Shown: one piece after another, positions 60,803 to 64,000 of the stretch | Position numbering within the stretch: the stretch's first letter is position 1 | Layout of the letters: each line of letters begins with the position of its first letter | Assembly: GCA_015063305.1 (NCBI GenBank) | Contig: SVUJ01000004.1 | Coordinates: forward strand, 1-64,000 | Source: Oscillospiraceae bacterium | GTDB lineage: Bacteria > Bacillota > Clostridia > Oscillospirales > CAG-272 | Length of the DNA stretch: 64,000 bases | Direction: 5' to 3' | Position numbers and translations under genes: made by a program | Notes under the pieces: generated by a model | What the model saw: only the letters and a program-made list of their open reading frames with translations | What the model was told of the DNA's origin: nothing | Databases searched by the model: none

Positions 60803-61309
60803 ATGACAAATCCCGTAATTGAGATCAAGGTTAAAAATTTTGGAACTATGACAGCAGAGCTTTATCCTGAAAAAGCTCCCAAGACCGTGGCGAACTTTTT
60901 GAAGCTCGCTGAGGCTAATTTCTTTGAGGGACTTATATTCCACCGCATAATCAAGGGCTTTATGATACAGGGCGGCGGATATACCGAGGCTATGGAGCCC
61001 AAGGATACAGAGTCGATAAAGGGCGAGTTTAAGGCGAACGGATTTATGAACAACGACCTTAAGCACACAAGAGGAGTGCTTTCTATGGCTCGTACATCCG
61101 ATCCCGACTCGGCTTCCTCTCAGTTCTTCGTAATGCACATGGACGCGCCTCATCTTGACGCGCAGTACGCGGGCTTTGGCAAGCTGACCGACGGATTTGA
61201 CGTTCTCGATGCTATCGCATCTGTAAAGACGGGCAGCTACGGCTGGTATATGCAGGACGTTCCGAGAGAGCCTGTTGTTATTGAAAGTATTACAGTTATA
61301 AGCAAATAA
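60803..61309 (+). CDS. Cyclophilin-type peptidyl-prolyl cis-trans isomerase
   Basis: A 168-residue cytoplasmic cyclophilin (no signal peptide). Features: MTAELYPEKAPKTVANFLKL, the active-site FHRIIKGFMIQGGG, VLSMARTSDPDSASSQFFVM with catalytic Gln/Phe, and FGKLTDGFDVLDAI. It catalyses proline isomerisation during protein folding. AGGAG lies before the ATG, overlapping the mrnC end, so it is last in the ymdB-mrnC-ppi unit. A long terminator follows. Confidence 0.93.
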   Translation: MTNPVIEIKVKNFGTMTAELYPEKAPKTVANFLKLAEANFFEGLIFHRIIKGFMIQGGGYTEAMEPKDTESIKGEFKANGFMNNDLKHTRGVLSMARTSDPDSASSQFFVMHMDAPHLDAQYAGFGKLTDGFDVLDAIASVKTGSYGWYMQDVPREPVVIESITVISK

Positions 61310-61326
61310 CAACTAAAATAATGACT

Positions 61327-61418
61327 AATTAAGATACTGATGAAAATGTTTTTCGATAATACGGTGTTTTTTATCGTAATCGTGACATAATTTTATCAGT
61401 ATCTTAATTTTTTATATG
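61327..61418 (+). terminator. Long inverted-repeat terminator after the cyclophilin gene
   Basis: aattaagatactgat (61327-61341) pairs with atcagtatcttaatt (about 61395-61409), enclosing a second weaker hairpin, and is followed by a T-run. It is unusually long for a terminator but well placed. Confidence 0.72.
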
Positions 61419-61451
61419 CGATGGAGTGTCGCATTTTATGTGGAGGAAGCG

Positions 61452-64000
61452 ATGGCAAAAAAGTGGCTCAGAGAGCGTGTCCGTCTTGCGCGGAATGCCA
61501 TAAGAAATAATAAGTCCTATTATTTGTTCGGGGCATTGACTGTCCTTGCGGCTTCGTTATTCGTCTATTTCACGCACGACAGGACGCTCCCGTTTGCCGA
61601 GGGGTGGTACACCTACTACGCCAAGTGTATAAACGAGGGACAGATGCCGTACCGCGACTTTGAATATCTTTATTCACCGATATATATCAGCTTCATTACG
61701 GTGTTTACGCGGATATTCGGTTACGATATAATACTTCTGCGCCGTTTGGGAATAGTCTTCTTCGCTTTGATAGCTTTGGGTCTTTACCTTTGCGTTACAG
61801 AGATAGTTGGCAAAAAACGCGCATATATTGCGCTTGTGGCGGCTACCTCGGCGGTATTTTATATGCAGTCCGAGGTGGTGCAGACCTTCTATGACTACGT
61901 GCGGCTGATGGATATTTTCTCTGTCTTCTCGCTTTTGCTCCTGCTTAAAACTCTCAAGGCTATGATAGGAAACTCGGATTACCGCAGATATGCTGTGATG
62001 TTTGGGGTACTGTCGTCTGTATTTATAAATATAAAGCAGAATATAGGGCTCATATTTTTTGTGTATGCGGTGATACTGTTTATCTATGTGAGCGTATGGC
62101 TGAGAAATGATTGGAAAAGGGTAATCAAAGACCTACTTTTCATATTCGTGCCATTTTCCGCCGTTATGGCGGCGGTAAATCTTCCTCTTGTTATCACGGG
62201 TTCTTTCTCGGATTATATATCTATGACAGGTCTTAGCGCGGCGGGCGCTAAGGGCGGTATGAGGGCAATACTTTTTGGCTGGATAGTGAATAACGTGGGG
62301 GCATTCCGCTCAGCTCTCCCCCTCTCAATTACTACCCTTGCTGTCATTTTAACGCTCTTCTTTCTCCGAAGACGGCGCAAAAAAGGCAAAGATATCGCCG
62401 AAGCGCCGACGACCGATGCGTGGCTTGGCGTTGCTTTTGCGGCGCTAGTTATTATCGGACTTGTCATTTTGAAATTTTCAAGCGGATTTGCGCACCTCAT
62501 ACTTCCGGATCATTTTCTAAGCCCTTACGCGCTCTTTCTTGTGGTATTTCCCATCTTTGTTGCGATGGGAGTATGGGGGATAGTTGATATCATAGGGCAT
62601 CGTGACACTTTGCGCGAAAATATGCTCATGTTCGCGCTTGCGGGCGCTTACTTTGCCATCTCCTATGGCTGTGGAAATTCGGGCGGACTTGCCGAGGGTC
62701 AGGCATCCTTTGGAATAATTTTTATAGTAACGGCTCTACTCGTTTTGCTTGAGCATTCCTATTTGCGCATCGCGCGAGGGGCGATAGCGGCGGTCTGCAT
62801 CCTGCTTATATTGCAGTTTGCCTCGAAGAAGATGGTATATCCTTATAATTGGTGGGGAATGGATGAGAGCGAGTATTGGTCGAACACCGAAACGATGGAT
62901 ATCCCCTTGCTTGACGGCATAAAGGTATCACCCGAAACTAAAGCGGTGTATGAGGGGATATATAGCGCGGTGGTCGAAAACACCTCACCCGAGGACACTA
63001 TCTTCTGCTTTCCGCAGATACCTCTGTTTTACAGTCTGTGCGAGAGAAACGACCCCGGAACGTTTACCAAGGTACAATGGTTCGACGTTGCCTCGGATGC
63101 GGCTGTTTTATCAGATATAAACCTTCTTAGGGAAAATCCGCCAAAGGCGATAATAATTTATAACACCTCTGACTACGCCTATCAGTCGCACGAAAACGCC
63201 TTTCGTAACGGAGGCGAATCGGGAACGCGTATTATGCGCGAATATCTTTATAATTTTGTTGCGGATAACGCTTACACCTGCTACGGTCGCTTCGTTGCCA
63301 ACTCCAATTCGCTCACGCTCTGGATAGCCGATGACAGCGCCGAAGCGTTTGCCGTAAACTTTGAGCGCGGACGGGGAACGGCTGAAGACCCTTACGTTAT
63401 CTCTACTCCCGAACAGCTACAGTTTTTCGCCCGAATGGTAAACGCGGGGCGCACCTTTGCGGGACAGTATATCAGACAGGAAAATGATATCGATATGACG
63501 GGATATGAATTTATCTCTATCGGAGAGGCTTCGGGCGGCGCTTATTTTAGCGGCACTTACGACGGCGCGGGTCACGTGATAAGGGGAATAGATATGGTGA
63601 GCGAGAAGGAGCAGGTCGCACTTTTTGGCGGACTTGCGGGTTCGGTCTACAATCTCGGCATTGAGGGCTCAAGGATATCGGGCGTTTGCTGCGGCGGGAT
63701 AGCCGCCCACTCGGTCTACGGAAGCGCAAGTATAATCAACTGTTACTCGGCGGCTGATATCTCAGGATACAGGGTCGGCGCTATTTCCGATGATTTCGGC
63801 GGAATAGTTGAAAACTGTTTTGGCGCGGGATCTCTTTTGGGAGAGGAAACGGGGGCTGTATCCTTGTATATTCCTGAAAATATCAGAAACCTTTATATTT
63901 CGGAAGATAATTTTAAAAGCAGTTCTGAGGCGAATGAGGCTATAAATACAGTGCCGAGCTATATGCTTAACACCCGTGAGCTGGTGTATATCTTCAATGC
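61452..64000 (+). CDS. GT-C membrane glycosyltransferase fused to GLUG-type extracellular domain (partial, runs off window)
   Basis: Open for 849 codons without a stop to the window edge. Residues ~1-470 are a polytopic membrane domain of the GT39/PMT-ArnT type: a first helix (SYYLFGALTVLAASLFVYF-like), the extracytoplasmic acidic loop LPFAEGWYTYYAKCINEG with MPYRDFEYLYSPIY, and about ten further helices. Residues ~470-636 form an extracytoplasmic domain like the C-terminal part of GT-C enzymes. From ~637 GLUG-type beta-helix repeats follow (GTAEDPYVISTPEQLQFFA, ENDIDMTGYEFISIG, FSGTYDGAGHVIRGI, ALFGGLAGSVYNLGI). It probably glycosylates surface polymers or proteins using a lipid-linked sugar. 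GGAGG lies six bases before the ATG. Confidence 0.78.
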   Translation, partial: MAKKWLRERVRLARNAIRNNKSYYLFGALTVLAASLFVYFTHDRTLPFAEGWYTYYAKCINEGQMPYRDFEYLYSPIYISFITVFTRIFGYDIILLRRLGIVFFALIALGLYLCVTEIVGKKRAYIALVAATSAVFYMQSEVVQTFYDYVRLMDIFSVFSLLLLLKTLKAMIGNSDYRRYAVMFGVLSSVFINIKQNIGLIFFVYAVILFIYVSVWLRNDWKRVIKDLLFIFVPFSAVMAAVNLPLVITGSFSDYISMTGLSAAGAKGGMRAILFGWIVNNVGAFRSALPLSITTLAVILTLFFLRRRRKKGKDIAEAPTTDAWLGVAFAALVIIGLVILKFSSGFAHLILPDHFLSPYALFLVVFPIFVAMGVWGIVDIIGHRDTLRENMLMFALAGAYFAISYGCGNSGGLAEGQASFGIIFIVTALLVLLEHSYLRIARGAIAAVCILLILQFASKKMVYPYNWWGMDESEYWSNTETMDIPLLDGIKVSPETKAVYEGIYSAVVENTSPEDTIFCFPQIPLFYSLCERNDPGTFTKVQWFDVASDAAVLSDINLLRENPPKAIIIYNTSDYAYQSHENAFRNGGESGTRIMREYLYNFVADNAYTCYGRFVANSNSLTLWIADDSAEAFAVNFERGRGTAEDPYVISTPEQLQFFARMVNAGRTFAGQYIRQENDIDMTGYEFISIGEASGGAYFSGTYDGAGHVIRGIDMVSEKEQVALFGGLAGSVYNLGIEGSRISGVCCGGIAAHSVYGSASIINCYSAADISGYRVGAISDDFGGIVENCFGAGSLLGEETGAVSLYIPENIRNLYISEDNFKSSSEANEAINTVPSYMLNTRELVYIFN

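Overview
The window looks like chromosome of a low-to-mid GC, Gram-positive, endospore-forming member of the Clostridia, probably a gut-type Oscillospirales-like lineage (the rank is inference). Support comes from a gpr-spoIIP pair, an AbrB/SpoVT-type regulator, MecA, RNase J, Mini-III, an HrcA/CIRCE-controlled grpE-dnaK-dnaJ-prmA operon, and lipoproteins without outer-membrane genes. Almost all of it is housekeeping. No rRNA, tRNA, CRISPR array, prophage or conventional insertion sequence was recognised.

Layout. 1-1106: gene-free block of nested tandem repeats. 1.1-4.3 kb (minus): XRE-S24 repressor, spoIIP, gpr. 4.6-16.8 kb: orphan oligopeptide-binding lipoprotein, glycosyltransferase, mecA, nuclease-helicase, class I aminotransferase, radical SAM protein, pgk, tpiA, SGNH esterase. 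16.9-20.6 kb (minus): SLOG protein with an attenuator-like leader, a repeat cluster, a double P-II protein and a DUF1538 transporter. 20.8-31 kb: D-amino-acid aminotransferase, abrB, rnj, a foldase-like protein, ddl, prmC, mnmE. 31-38.5 kb: first RAYT transposase, proA, flavin reductase, DAHP synthase, rpsO, a highly structured RNA, pnp, a VanY-like protein. 38.5-39.2 kb: repeat cluster. 39.2-43.3 kb (minus): mglBAC galactose transporter with an InlB-repeat protein. 43.5-50 kb: heat-shock operon running into prmA-aroK. 50-53.6 kb: asnS, second RAYT, two small envelope genes, second SLOG gene. 53.8-64 kb: SLH protein, rluA, DUF3810 protease, murA, M23 peptidase, ymdB, mrnC, cyclophilin, and a large membrane glycosyltransferase-GLUG fusion that runs off the window.

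The most interesting signal is a palindrome system linking intergenic DNA to two RAYT-type (REP-associated tyrosine transposase, HUH) genes. Each RAYT gene carries, inside its reading frame, two exact inverted copies of a GTAG-headed 25-26 nt palindrome bracketing the HUH motif codons. The palindrome differs between the two genes but sits at the same protein positions. A near-identical copy (24/26) of the second gene's palindrome lies 34 kb away in an intergenic repeat cluster, where constant flanks carry different palindromes. Both RAYT genes also share a hairpin whose loop holds the -35 hexamer. Larger intergenic elements (families A, B and C below) share one two-hairpin half-site architecture and appear to be exchanged at fixed flanks.

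Other notable items are a ~181-nt structured RNA between rpsO and pnp, a VanY homologue that has lost its zinc and catalytic residues, and the GT-C/GLUG fusion. Everything was read by eye; homology names rest on motif recognition, not searches.
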